Position numbers and translations under genes: made by a program | The notes under the pieces: generated by a model | What the model was told of the DNA's origin: nothing | The model's input: the letters and a program-made list of their open reading frames with translations, nothing else | Database searches by the model: none | In this document: positions 21,337 to 32,432 of the stretch, in pieces | Numbering within the stretch: position 1 is the first letter of the stretch | How the letters are laid out: each line of letters starts with the position of its first letter | Source of the DNA: Vanessa cardui | Lineage: Eukaryota > Arthropoda > Insecta > Lepidoptera > Nymphalidae | Length of the DNA: 64,000 nt | Direction: 5' to 3' | Assembly: GCF_905220365.1 (NCBI RefSeq) | Contig: NC_061136.1 | Span: 12,131,702-12,195,701 of the forward strand

Positions 21337-21582
21337 TGACGACCTTCGTGGTCGAGTGGTGTTTACACAGGTTTTCATGGGTAAACTCTCCGATGTCCTG
21401 GGTTCGATTCCCAGCTGAGTCGATGTAGATTATCATTAGTTTTCTATGTTGTTTGTTGTATTTGGGTCTGGGTGTTTGTGGTACCGTCGTTACTTCTGAT
21501 TTTCCATAACACAAGTGGTTTAGCTACTTACATTGGGATCAGAGTAATGTATGTGATGTTGTCTCATATTTATATGTATTTA
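21337..21582 (+). repeat. SINE-2, tRNA-derived, with 11-bp target duplication
   Basis: Starts GACGACCTTCGTGGTCGAGT (A-box-like TGGTCGAGTGG) and has a B box GGGTTCGATTCCC at about 21401-21413, then a body with GGTCTGGGTGTTTGTGGTAC and CATTGGGATCAGAGTAATGT, and a TATTTAT tail. TTTATACGATT flanks it at 21326-21336 and 21583-21593. The paralogous unit near 24.61 kb lacks it. This SINE body is widespread in butterflies from memory. It is not a functional tRNA gene because it lacks proper stems. Confidence 0.85.
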
Positions 21583-21999
21583 TTTATACGATTATAGAAA
21601 CCGAAATATTAGGTTATAAAAAAAAAAACAGTACGAACATCAATACCAAAAGTAATTAAATAAAATCTTTACAATATTATTATGACATAAAACAAAAGTT
21701 AACAATAACTATTTGATTAAATTCTAACTATTTGTACAGTATGGTGTTTCAGCTGAAACGTTATAATAACGGTTTCTTCACAGCCAAGTATGTTTGGGAT
21801 CGAGTACAATATTCGTCGCTGGCCCGCACCTTGAGAATCAAGTATGCCCATATTATTCGCATTATTGCGTTTCTAATACATAATAAAGGCAATGTAAGCT
21901 ACTTGTCGATTCTTCTCGCTGGATGCTGATTTCTGAATCATAGAGTTGAAACATTGAATTGATAGTTCATGGGCCATTTAATTATATATATTAAGGTAG

Positions 22000-23230
22000 T
22001 GTAAAATTTATAGTAATTTTTTTTTAATAATTCTTGTGAAGGGCAAAACTAAAAATATGTAATATGAACCAAAACCCCTTAACAATAATCTGTTTAATAT
22101 GAAGCTGTTATATACAGCTTAAGAGACGGCGCGCGGCGGGGAGGTTAGCAATTTTGAAACGGAGCAAATATTGTAAAATTTTCATCTATTTATATTGTCA
22201 ATACATTTCGAGATTGGTGCTGAAGGAAAAATACACTGTCGATTGGTGCGGGACATAACTAATACTAGTTTATTAAATACTCATTCAATAAGGCTTTCAA
22301 TCTATTTGAAATAATTCAATATGAACTTATCACATTAATTAATTATTAAACAACATGATTATACCATACTAATTTACGTTAGAAGAGAAAAAGGCTACTT
22401 ATTTTTATATATATTTATATATATAATACAAGTAGCGGAACAGATTCGATTTATTTTTATAATCTATTAGCAAAATGTCACCAAAATATTCCATTTATAA
22501 AAAGGAACCCTTAACTAGGGGAGCGAACATATCACCCGATAGATCTTTTCCCATTGTAGTAAAAAAATGTCTTTCTTATAGTAATTCGGCATGGGAAATT
22601 CATTTTACATTTTCCCATAAATTCTTTCTTGTCGATAAAACCAAAAATTACATCAAAATAATTTATGAGTTACCCAAATTTAAATATTAAAGTTATGTAC
22701 TTTTCATGGCCTAAAAATGTTGAAATATTAATTTTAAAAGTAAAACCATGGATGGGTATTTTGAGAACTCAGCGTTATTTTTAGCGATACCCTTTTATGA
22801 TAAAATGCTAGAATCATTACACGAAAATCATTGTTTGCTAAATCCAGCAGCTATCAGGTTTGCTGTAACATTGATAATATCATACCACAACATCTTAAAG
22901 TTCTTATGAGTATCTCAGCTTATGAATATGGTTAAGGTGATTCATTTGTAACCACATCGTTATAATGCAAGCCTCTGTGCTTTTAATAAAAAGACGTGAG
23001 TATCCGTCAAGTAGCAACCATCTAAAGCATGTTGGACGTAGTCTTCACCCTAAAAACAAATTTCAACCAATTAAACTCGGTTTTGGAAATAAAGGTGGCT
23101 GTGAAACAGCAGTATAAAATACGAAGGATACACTTCACATCCTTGGTGTACCGTTGTTAGATGAAGGTATAGAGACTATTCTTAAAAATAAAATTAAAAT
23201 ATTTTTGGATAATATCGACTGATAGCATCT
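22000..23230. other. Stretch between duplicated tRNA units
   Basis: AT-rich, with a short GC-rich patch (GAGACGGCGCGCGGCGGGGA, about 22112-22131). The frame at 22475-22690 has no recognisable domain and is probably chance. No RNA gene or known repeat seen. Confidence 0.35.
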
Positions 23231-23495
23231 TAAATTCTCACAAAGTTGTTTTATCAACATGGCGGAATAATCACTACCAGTCACAACTTATTGCCAATTC
23301 GCCGATATATCTAAAACTTCTAGTGTACGTGTAGAAAGTTTAGGTTAGACGATCCACCAGCATATACCTATAATATTTTAGAGTAAGCATAGTAAAACGT
23401 AAAATACTTGATAACAAGTGAAAGGCATCTCTCAGTAACATCTTTACATGAAGTGAAGTTTAAAATTATTCTAGTATTTTAAATGAATGTAATAA

Positions 23496-23566
23496 GCATC
23501 GGTGGTTCAGTGGTAGAATGCTCGCCTGCCACGCGGGCGGCCCGGGTTCGATTCCCGGCCGATGCA
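23496..23566 (+). tRNA. tRNA-Gly-GCC: tRNA-Gly (anticodon GCC), copy 6
   Basis: Identical gene; terminator T5 at 23572-23576 with the same GATATTTTTGC context as copy 4. AAGTGAAAGGCATCT is at 23416-23430. The upstream homology with copy 4 runs from about 23260 (compare 19755). Confidence 0.97.
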
Positions 23567-23734
23567 TGATATTTTTGCTGTTCATTCGAAAAACCTTATT
23601 TACATAAACAACATGAATGAATGAAAGACATATCTTGGTATTTGTGCCGTATGCCGTATGCATTTAGTAAAAAGCGGTTATTTTAATATTACAAACGGAT
23701 TCTCTTATTTTATTATAAGTATAGATTAAAAAGA

Positions 23735-23965
23735 ACAGTGGACCTAGAATGGATCCTTGAAAAATATCAAAAGTAGTTATTTTTAAGATTGTTCATATAA
23801 TCTCCTAGTCTTAAAGCTCGACACTTGCTTGTATTGTTAAAATAAAAAGCAAAAGTATGTTGTCGTTGACCATGTCAATGTTCTTTTTACATCATTTGAA
23901 ATAGCAGACAGTATCAAATGCTTGTTCCAAATCTATAAAAAATCTTCACCAAATATGGTTTCAGT
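23735..23965 (-). pseudogene. Decayed Jockey/CR1-like reverse transcriptase remnant (duplicate)
   Basis: Minus-strand translation shows FFIDLEQAFDTV (motif A, about 23915-23955) and FQGSILGPLFFLIY (motif B, about 23720-23760). It is the counterpart of the relic after tRNA copy 4, and here the motif B glycines are better kept. Too broken to encode a protein. Confidence 0.75.
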
Positions 23966-24343
23966 TAAAATATATTTTTATCTATATAACTAGATCACTA
24001 GAACCCCAAAAAAGATTTCGATACTGATCTGAAGTCATACTGTTGTCTTGTTGCATTTTTATATCAATTCTGTTATTTGTTATTACTTTTTAACGCTTAT
24101 ATATTTTTAATGATGCTGGATATATTAAAACCTTTGTATAAACCAGGATTACTTTTTTGAAACTATTAACTCATCTGGAATTTACGTACTAGTTTACAGG
24201 TTTTGTTAAGCTTTTAACTCTCACACAGCTTATTGCTGAAAATATTTTTTTCAATACTGCTCGTACCTCTTTCTTATTAGTTACTGCCTTCTAGTCTCGT
24301 CTGAGCTTAAAATTATTTCTAATATTTTGATTAATTGCTACAA

Positions 24344-24414
24344 GCATCGGTGGTTCAGTGGTAGAATGCTCGCCTGCCACGCGGGCGGCCCGGGTTCGAT
24401 TCCCGGCCGATGCA
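24344..24414 (+). tRNA. tRNA-Gly-GCC: tRNA-Gly (anticodon GCC), copy 7
   Basis: Identical gene; terminator T6 at 24421-24426. Both flanks are homologous to those of copy 5. The upstream AAATTATTTCTAATATTTT block is also close to that of copies 6 and 9. Confidence 0.97.
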
Positions 24415-24584
24415 AGAACATTTTTTGAATTTTGTTAATTTCCATGGTTTTTAGCAGTAGATATGTATTTTTCAGTTGTGGAACGACCATGGGAATTTAT
24501 AAACAACTATTACATTTTATTAATATTAGTTTAGCATTACGTTTTATATAATGCTGTAGAATCACGATGACAAAAAGTGCTCAA

Positions 24585-25080
24585 GGCTTACTTGAATTTA
24601 GAACATTGTTTATTTGATTTTAGTAATCGACAATAGATTATTAAATAAAATACATTAAAACGCCGATATCAAGAAATTTGACAATAACTGCTTGATTAAG
24701 TTCTAACAATTGATTGTACAAATTAATTTGTACGGCATGGTATTTCAGCTGAGACGTTACAATAACTGTTAATATAGCTTTACAGCAAAGTCTGTTGGCG
24801 ATTGTGTACAATATTGCCCCTATGAAACCGGCTTGCACCTCATAAAGGCTTACTTGAGTGATGTATACTTTATTATTCGATTCTAGTAATCGACATAATA
24901 TTATTAACTTATAACACAGTACAAAATTACGCGGTAATACCAAGAATAATTAAGAGAAATAATGGTATTTCAGCTGAAACGAACCAGTAGCGGGATGATG
25001 TTTATATTTAAGATGAGTTCCGCTCCTGGAGAACCAAGTACAGACACATTTTTCGCAATACATGAGCATAAATGCGTATT
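24585..25080. repeat. Diverged tandem pair of about 260-bp segments
   Basis: GGCTTACTTGAATTTAGAAC with TAGTAATCGACAATAGATTA (first unit) recurs as GGCTTACTTGAGTGATG with TAGTAATCGACATAATATTA (second unit, from about 24846). Both continue to a GGTATTTCAGCTGARACG block. One counterpart lies after tRNA copy 5 (21.3-21.9 kb). Non-coding. Confidence 0.55.
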
Positions 25081-25585
25081 TAATGTATAATAAAGTTAAT
25101 TAATATTAAAGCGTTTTATTTGAAATCAAAGAGATTTAGCTATCTGAAATGGAACGCTTTGAATCATTATGGTTAATCTTTTTTTTTTCGAAAAAAAAAA
25201 AAACATAACGTTAAGTCGAAAACTTTTGCTGCGCCTGTAACGTTAATCTTATAATAACTTGACGGTACAAGGGCTTTGGGAAGACCCTGGGAAACTATTC
25301 ATTCACCATTCTAACGCCTGTTGAAGAGTGAGAGAGCAGGTATGCAATACAAACACAAGGGACATAACATCTTAATTTCCAAAATTAGGTAGCGCATTGA
25401 CGGTATTACTTACAAGGATCACACGTGCGACGCTGTTATTTTTAGATGCGCACACGCAAGTCACGTTCATCGTTTTCTAATTTCTCACGTTTCATTTTCA
25501 CGTTTCATAGATATAAGTTAAAAACTAGATAATTATTTAAAATTGTCACTTTATGTATTTTTAAATTTGAATATTATAACAACAA

Positions 25586-25656
25586 GCATCGGTGGTTCAG
25601 TGGTAGAATGCTCGCCTGCCACGCGGGCGGCCCGGGTTCGATTCCCGGCCGATGCA
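25586..25656 (+). tRNA. tRNA-Gly-GCC: tRNA-Gly (anticodon GCC), copy 8
   Basis: Identical gene; terminator T7 at 25663-25669. ATGCGCACACGCAAGTCA lies about 140 bp upstream, shared with copies 2 and 10. Confidence 0.97.
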
Positions 25657-26194
25657 TTACTATTTTTTTAAGATTTAATATATACAATTTTGTCATTTCT
25701 TAACGTTTAGCTTAATATGGTACTTAAATCTCAAACACTTTTATTGTAAAGCTTTTAATTTCAATTTTGATATCTCTGGTATGGAGGCTATAGCGAGTAA
25801 AAAAAATAATTGGTGATTTAGTTAAAAATAATATAAAATGAATAAATTAGACGCAACCGCTCTGTGGAACGCCAGCTGCCGAAATAACGAGAGAGCTTCG
25901 TCAGACGTAATTTACTGCTGGCAATCGAGTAGATCAGATTGACACTAGTCAATCACAGGTGAAGCTATTTTCAGAAGCGAAACATCAAAGTCTGGGATTG
26001 AAATTCGTTACTGAACTTTCTAGTGTCTGTTACTGCAAAACAATCAAATTAAAATTAGCTCAATTACATACAGGCTCTTGCGAGTACTTTTTGTGGTACT
26101 TTGTCGGTAATAGCAATTGGAATACCATTTGAAGGTCTGATGGTGGTTACATTTACGTTACATTGGCGACCCTTACCACGAACCTTGAAAACTA

Positions 26195-26345
26195 AAAATT
26201 TAATATTCTTTATTCAAGTAGATTTAAGAAAGCACTTTTGAATTGTCATATTACATTCAATTGAATGAAAAAGAGACCTCTCGGAAAGTAGATTCTTCAG
26301 AGAACCTGCAAGAAAATCAGTAGTCACTTCTTTCCACCAATTAAT
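26195..26345 (+). repeat. Interspersed repeat family A
   Basis: ATTCTTTATTCAAGTAGATT, then AGCACTTTTGAATTGTCATA, then CGGAAAGTAGATTCTTCAGA and CAGTAGTCACTTCTTT, in family A order. Moderately diverged. Confidence 0.6.
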
Positions 26346-27088
26346 TTACAGAGTGTGTCAGTAAAGTACAATTATTTTTTTATATCCAGCTTAGAAATCA
26401 ATAAATACCAAGTCAAAGCTTTTTTATACTGAATATAATCTTGTATCGAGTACTATGCCATATTTATCAAATTTGCGTTGGAATATGCTCTAATTTTTTT
26501 CTTTAAACAGAGGCCTTGGTCAAACATTAGGCAGTACAGGTTTTATTTTACTTTTACCATTAAACTAAAAATAAAACGAAGCTTAATTTCGAAGGTTTTT
26601 TGTAAATCGATATTAGGCAAAGGGATACGCCCAAAAATAAGATGGTGTTCCTGTTCGAACAGTCTTGGAAGATTTAAAGGAAAAAAATGTGGAGAAAAAA
26701 ACTAGCTCAAGATATCGTAGTCGGAACAGCGAAATGGTGTTCCCAAGAATAGCAAGCAGCCTGCCTGCCTCGGAAGTTATAAAAAAGTCAAAGATGTTTC
26801 TTTAATAACATTTAAAGTAAATTTATCCATGTTAATAAACAAATTGGGTATTCAAGTGATAAATAATCGAGGTATTAATATATTACTGAAAATGTATTAA
26901 ATGTCAGCAGCTTAACACGTGATAGACAGGGTACTCTGGTCGTGATTGATGCGTTATCGTCAACCTTTATATAGCCTGAAGATTAAATTACTAAGAAGCT
27001 CCAATTGTTTATTAAGATGATTCAATACAGGATATCTTTTAAGATCTCAATTACTTATCACAAAAAAATGTCTGAAATATAGATATTA

Positions 27089-27403
27089 GCTGAGATGGCC
27101 AAGTGGTTAGAACGCGTGCATCTTAACCGATGATTACGGGTTCAAATCCAGACAAGCACCTCTAGCACGAGATGAATTATAAACACAAATGAAGCACATT
27201 TAGACACATGCAGGTTTCCTGCATATGATAAATAAAAAAAATAATGTGTCTAATTTCTCCGAAATTCTGCCACATGTGCATTCCACCACCCCGCATTGGA
27301 ACAGCGTGGTGGAAAACGTTCCAAACCCTCTCCTTAATGGAAGAGAAGGCCTTATCACAGCATTGGGACATTTACAGGCTGTTACTTTACTTTTTACTTT
27401 TTA
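27089..27403 (+). repeat. SINE-1 copy with rearranged body and (ACTTTT)n tail
   Basis: The tRNA-like head is intact (AGATGGCCAAGTGGTTAGAA, B box GGGTTCAAATCC). The body then shows AGCACGAGATGAATTATAAA and GACACATGCAGGTTTCCT, which are reverse-complement to the head, before returning to the normal sense at TGTCTAATTTC and GAAATTCTGCCACATGTG. The order of the inverted blocks is not that of one simple inversion. The tail ACTTTACTTTTTACTTTTT links it to the copy at 8.0 kb. Confidence 0.8.
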
Positions 27404-27544
27404 TAGATCTTCACGTTTACTAGCTGTTAGTATCCCGTATAATCCTATTTGGACACATATCCATTTAATATAATATATTTTACCGCCAAACAGCAATGCT
27501 TGTTATCGTTCTGATCTTGTTTAAATGATTTTTTTTTGTGCTAA

Positions 27545-27885
27545 AGGTTCACGGACGAGTATATGGGCCACCTGGTAAGTGATCAACACTGCCCATAGAC
27601 AATGCCGCTGTAAGAAAAATAAACCATTTCTTACATCGCCAACGCACTACCAACCTTGGGAACTAAGATGTCATGTCCCTTGTGCCTGTGGTTTCATTGG
27701 CTCACTTACCCTTCAAACCGGTCCAAAAGAATACTAAGTACTGTTGTTTGCCGGTAGAATATCTGATGAGCGGGTGGTACTTACCAAGACAATCTGGCAC
27801 AAAGCACCACCAAGTGATGATGTGTGACTATTGTCTAAAAATTACAGACAAAAGGGATATAACACCTTAGTTCCCAAGGTTGCTG
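27545..27885 (-). repeat. Interspersed repeat family B, rearranged
   Basis: The minus-sense order ATGGGCCACCTGGTAAGTGA, CCAACGCACTACCAACCTTG, CCCTTGTGCCTGTG, CCGGTAGAATATCTGATGAG is followed by a short plus-sense piece (GGGATATAACACCTTAGTTC, 27857-27876). Another plus-sense scrap is at 27483-27500. The small frames here are repeat-derived. Confidence 0.55.
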
Positions 27886-28014
27886 ACGCGTTTTTGAAAC
27901 GAGGAATCTGTATTTTTTTAATATTATAATAATATAATAAAGTTAAAGAGTTGTTATAGTTGAACGGGCTATTAACAGAAATACGGTTCGATTTGAAGAA
28001 ATGATATATAATCA

Positions 28015-28250
28015 TAATTTGTCGAGGAAGGTTTAAGGCTGTGCCATCACGCTGCGACCTACAGGAACGAAAGCTAAAATGTTGAAAAACGAAGGAATAT
28101 TATACCTTTTAAGAGCTTCCGTTACGTGATCCGCGTTAACGGTTAAAGTTTCGCAAAAATGACGAATAACAGAATTGTTCCAGTCGAAAAGTTCTAAAAT
28201 AAGTTCGCAAGAGCATATGGCTCACGGTATTTTTTTTTTTCAAATAATAT
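28015..28250 (+). repeat. Unnamed interspersed repeat
   Basis: GTGCCATCACGCTGCGACCT, AAACGAAGGAATATTATACC, GAGCTTCCGTTACGTGATCC and TCGCAAAAATGACGAATAAC occur in the order of a lepidopteran repeat that I know only by its sequence. Non-coding. Confidence 0.45.
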
Positions 28251-28810
28251 ATTACTTGCGAAGGTTTTTTGTAAACGTGATAATCCTACAATTAAACACA
28301 AAATAAAAAATTTGCTCTTTGTTTCATGAATCGATTACAATGTGATCAAATATCAGAAAATAATAGTCATCTACACAATAAAATTGTAAGACTCAGTGCC
28401 CTTATCTACTCATATAAATGTTCATATGCTCATATTCGCTTAAAATAGGTCCTGAATGTAGCATATTTAAAAAATACTAAGAAGTAAGATAAACAGACCA
28501 CAGATTTAGGTATTTCGATTGTGATTTGCTTATAACTCAGCTATATTGTGAACTACTAAGAGTCTATGATTAACATATCTTTATTTTTCTTTATATATCC
28601 ATAGCCTCATATGTTTCATAATCACTGTACCAACTACGAGTACTCAACTACAACTCGTATTCTTGAGTCTATAAAATCATAAAGTTTAATAGAGATACTA
28701 TATCGGAGAGAATATATGGCAACGAGTGAAAGGCACATCTTAGATATCAAAAAGGTTATATATGATGATGTGCTTTGAATTATTTGTAATATTTTATATT
28801 AATCTTACAA

Positions 28811-28881
28811 GCATCGGTGGTTCAGTGGTAGAATGCTCGCCTGCCACGCGGGCGGCCCGGGTTCGATTCCCGGCCGATGCA
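28811..28881 (+). tRNA. tRNA-Gly-GCC: tRNA-Gly (anticodon GCC), copy 9
   Basis: Identical gene; terminator T7 at 28886-28892. The AGTGAAAGGCACATCT block lies about 80 bp upstream, and GAATTATTTGTAATATTTTA just before the gene resembles the proximal region of copies 6 and 7. Confidence 0.97.
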
Positions 28882-29678
28882 AATGTTTTTTTATTGTACA
28901 CTTTGATTTTTCCTTTTCGGTAATGTTTCAAGTTTTTTAGCCCAGTACCAAAGTTTATGACATTAGTCTTTAAAAATTATATATGTTTAATCTATTTCTT
29001 TCGTTGTATAGAGTAAGATTGAAGAAAAAAATTATCATATTTATCTTAAAATAAATATACCTACGAGCCAAAGACGATGTAGTCTACCATTAAAAATAAA
29101 TACTGTGTATTGCTGTTCGGTTTTAAAGGGTGACTGGTAACGGGCGCAAGGAACGTGAATCCCAGTGGAATCTTAGTGTTGAGAAACAGTTGTTGTAGTT
29201 ACATATGCTACTATCCATGGCTGATTATCCTCCGTCTGAAGCACTGCAAGCGACCGGATGCGAGCAGTGTATTGCAATCAAATTTCTACAATACAAGACT
29301 TGACTATTATTTTTTTTATTTTATTTGTTTATTTAAATCAGGCAACAGTGGCCCATAGAAATATAACTACATAATATACATTATCTTATGAAAATGCCAA
29401 CGAACTCGCGATGATCAGCTTTTTTGTACTCTCTGTACTGTATAAAATATAAATAAAAAACGATATTGACATATTTACTTGTCTCCGATCAATGTATTTA
29501 TAGATGCGCACGCGCAAGTCATGAAGGATAATTATCATTCAATTGTTTTGTTAAAGAGATACTCTTGTTTCTTATGTGTTAAGACTACGGAAGCAAACAG
29601 AATATTTTTTAATTGTTACATATTTCTTACGATTTATTGGCTCGAATTTATTTCTAATTTTCAATGTACAAGTCATAA

Positions 29679-29749
29679 GCATCGGTGGTTCAGTGGTAGA
29701 ATGCTCGCCTGCCACGCGGGCGGCCCGGGTTCGATTCCCGGCCGATGCA
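29679..29749 (+). tRNA. tRNA-Gly-GCC: tRNA-Gly (anticodon GCC), copy 10
   Basis: Identical gene; terminator T5 at 29755-29759. ATGCGCACGCGCAAGTCATG is about 170 bp upstream, the same block as before copy 8. Confidence 0.97.
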
Positions 29750-30242
29750 ATGTCTTTTTAGTTTATTTTTACTGGCGTAATTACGTGATTCGTTTTTTAA
29801 ACATAACTACGATTCATCGAGGAAAAGCTGGCTAAAATACATTACTATACGGTTATGTTTTATATAGTAACTGTTTTTAATTTTATTTAAATATAATTAT
29901 GACATTAACGAACAATAATAATACAAATAATCTTTACTGTGTATAAAATTATAAACCTGCACTGGATAGTGAGCCGGAAGATGACGCCCGTCTGCCCCGA
30001 TGGAGTGTGCCACTTTGAGGTCCTAGAGGTACCTTTTCTTACTACCGTGCTTGATAAAAGTCAAGCTAGGCAGCAAGGGATGCTACTTCTCCAACCTGCA
30101 TCTCTTTCTGCGAAGGTGTGTCACCAAAGAATGTACCTCTGCTGACTCGCTCCACCGAAGAAAAACGGTGACAAGGTATCGCCGCTATGCGTATGTCCTT
30201 ATGGTTGGATAGTAAATAAGCGACTTTCTAGTGTACTGTGTA

Positions 30243-30330
30243 ATTATTCAAGTAGGCTTTTACAAGCAATTTTGAATCGTCATCTTGCAGAGTTATATGA
30301 AACAGCTTCAGATTGTAGATTCTACTGAAA
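30243..30330 (+). repeat. Interspersed repeat family A (fragment)
   Basis: TATTCAAGTAGGCTTTTACA, AGCAATTTTGAATCGTCATC and GTAGATTCTACTGA; a short family A piece. Confidence 0.55.
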
Positions 30331-30377
30331 CACGCTAAAACAACCAAGAAACAAGCAACTAGGAAGCATTACTAATA

Positions 30378-30690
30378 CAACAACAACAACAGCCTGTAAA
30401 TTCCCACTGCTGGGCTAAAGGCCTCCTCTCCCTTTGAGGAGAAGGTTTTTGGAACATATTCCACCACTCTGTTCCAATGCGGGTTGGTGGAATACACATG
30501 TGGCAGAATTTCTAAGAAATTTGTCACATGCAGGTTTCCTTACGATGTTTTCCTTCACCGCAGAGCACGAGATGAATTATAAAGACAAATAAAGCACATG
30601 AAAAAGCGGTGCTTGCCTATGTTTGAACCAGCAATCATCGGTTAAGATGCACGCGTTCCAACCACTGGGCCATCGGCTCGGCTCGGCTCT
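30378..30690 (-). repeat. SINE-1 full copy with target duplication
   Basis: On the minus strand: tRNA-like head (GATGGCCCAGTGG-type A box, degenerate B box near 30624-30635), body, then ACAGGCTGTTG(TTG)n. ATTACTAATA flanks it at 30368-30377 and 30691-30700. The head edge carries an extra GGCTCGGCTCGGCTC repeat. Confidence 0.9.
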
Positions 30691-31119
30691 ATTACTAATA
30701 CGGTTGAACTAAATTAATACCTATAATACATTTTTATTTTTCTGTTGTGTTTCCATTAATACGTTCCACCCGTTACAGCAGCTGGTAAATTTAACACCAT
30801 AAATACAAGGGTCGTAGCTATAAAACACGTCGAGGTCACCGTGACGAATGATCCCTCAAGGGTCACCATTTATCAGCCGTGCCCTTAAGGTATAATTTAA
30901 GGGTTCAGTATTAATATGAGATACTTATATTATGTTGATCTTATATTAATGTCAGCTATCTGGGATTTGATTAATTAATGTGTATATTACAGTGTAGGTA
31001 TATCTACATATATTTTATATAGGCTAGAAACTTGAGCAAAAGTTTAAGCTAAGAGTATTTTAAATGACATTACAATCATCAGCGTAGCGTAAACGATATA
31101 TACAAAGTACAACATATAA

Positions 31120-31190
31120 GCATCGGTGGTTCAGTGGTAGAATGCTCGCCTGCCACGCGGGCGGCCCGGGTTCGATTCCCGGCCGATGCA
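31120..31190 (+). tRNA. tRNA-Gly-GCC: tRNA-Gly (anticodon GCC), copy 11
   Basis: Identical gene; terminator T5 at 31195-31199. It is preceded by AAGTACAACATATAAGC; no distal block shared with the other copies was found. Confidence 0.97.
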
Positions 31191-31379
31191 TTACTTTTTC
31201 AATATTTATTTTTAATCTTAATTACGTTAACAATGAACTATTTTACAGCAAATATGAACAAAAAAAAGGAAGATAAAAATTGTAGACGTTTATTTTACCT
31301 TATGTTACTCTACAGCATACGGCAAATGGCAGCTGGCAAAATTGTTGTTTAGTGATCTTCATCACCCATAGCCTTTGAC

Positions 31380-31560
31380 GCCGTGGAAAAATTAATGGAT
31401 CTTGTTGGTTCTTGGGACGTTAGATGTTATGTCCATTGTGCCTGTAATGACACTGGCTCACTCATCCTTAAAGCAGAACACAACAATATCGAGTACTGTT
31501 GTTTGACTCTAGGATTTGTGATAATTAGGTAGTACCTGCCCAGAGGTGCCCATGCAAGAC
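31380..31560 (-). repeat. Interspersed repeat family B (minus copy)
   Basis: TTCTTGGGACGTTAGATGTT, CATTGTGCCTGTAATGACAC and AACACAACAATATCGAGTAC follow the reverse order of family B. Diverged. Confidence 0.5.
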
Positions 31561-31669
31561 GAACTTACAAGACGGGGTCTTGCCACGTGTTCTATTTAGA
31601 GGCAGAATATTCTTTATCTTCATATTGTCTTTTAAATACAACTAATTATAACGGATGAATCGCGTATAT

Positions 31670-31735
31670 TAATTATTTTAAACATCCCGACGTTTCGAGC
31701 ACTTTGCAGTGTTCGTGGTCACGGGTAGACCGTTC
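31670..31735 (+). repeat. Short repeat with CCCGACGTTTCGAGCAC
   Basis: CCCGACGTTTCGAGCACTTT followed by GCAGTGTTCGTGGTCACGGG is a block seen in many insect repeats. It is isolated here and its element is not identified. Confidence 0.4.
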
Positions 31736-32432
31736 ATATTGTCTGTACCACATGCTGAAGAATTACGTTGTAATATCTTAGGCATGGAATTATTTTAATA
31801 TGCTATTTAATATTGTTGTAATAAATTTTTGCAGTAGCTTCCATAAAAGCTTATATACACAAGAATAAAAAGTAACTACTCAATTTTTCGCCGACTTTTC
31901 AATGAAATAAATATCCAGCTTATAGCATATCCGGCTTAGCAGGTAGGACAGATACAATACGTAAAATGACGTTTTAGAAATAGAATGATTTCCAATATGC
32001 GTACGATTTGACACTCGCAGCTTTACTCGTATTATAGCGTTTTTCGTGTAAAATCTTGGAAGGCGTTGCGTTTGAAAAGGTCGTATGTTCTTCCTTGGAG
32101 TTTGAACATAATTCATATTCAATTTCATTAAAATCAGTTCAGTTTCTTGGCGATAAAATAGCAATAAACCGAGTGACAGACAGATTTATAGAATTACTTA
32201 CCCATTTATAATAAATATATTTAGAGAAAACGGGGATAAATGAAGGGTATTAAATAAAGTTACAAATCAAACAAAATAAGTTAATTCGAGAAGGTTCTTA
32301 CAGATGTTCTAAATGGACTTTTTACAATATTAAGTAACTACTTCTCGGTTACCATCTCTTATCAAATTTTCTTCCATAAAGCAATTCTTAATTTTTTAGT
32401 GTTCCAATTTAAAGAGTGTGTGATCCAGTACA

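Noticed and set aside
21341..21425. A second kind of tRNA gene (A and B boxes present)
   Set aside because: No consistent acceptor or anticodon stem; it is the head of a SINE with target duplications.
27089..27165. tRNA-like sequence with GGGTTCAAATCC
   Set aside because: The B box belongs to the SINE-1 head; there is no matching acceptor stem and the same sequence recurs with SINE bodies throughout.
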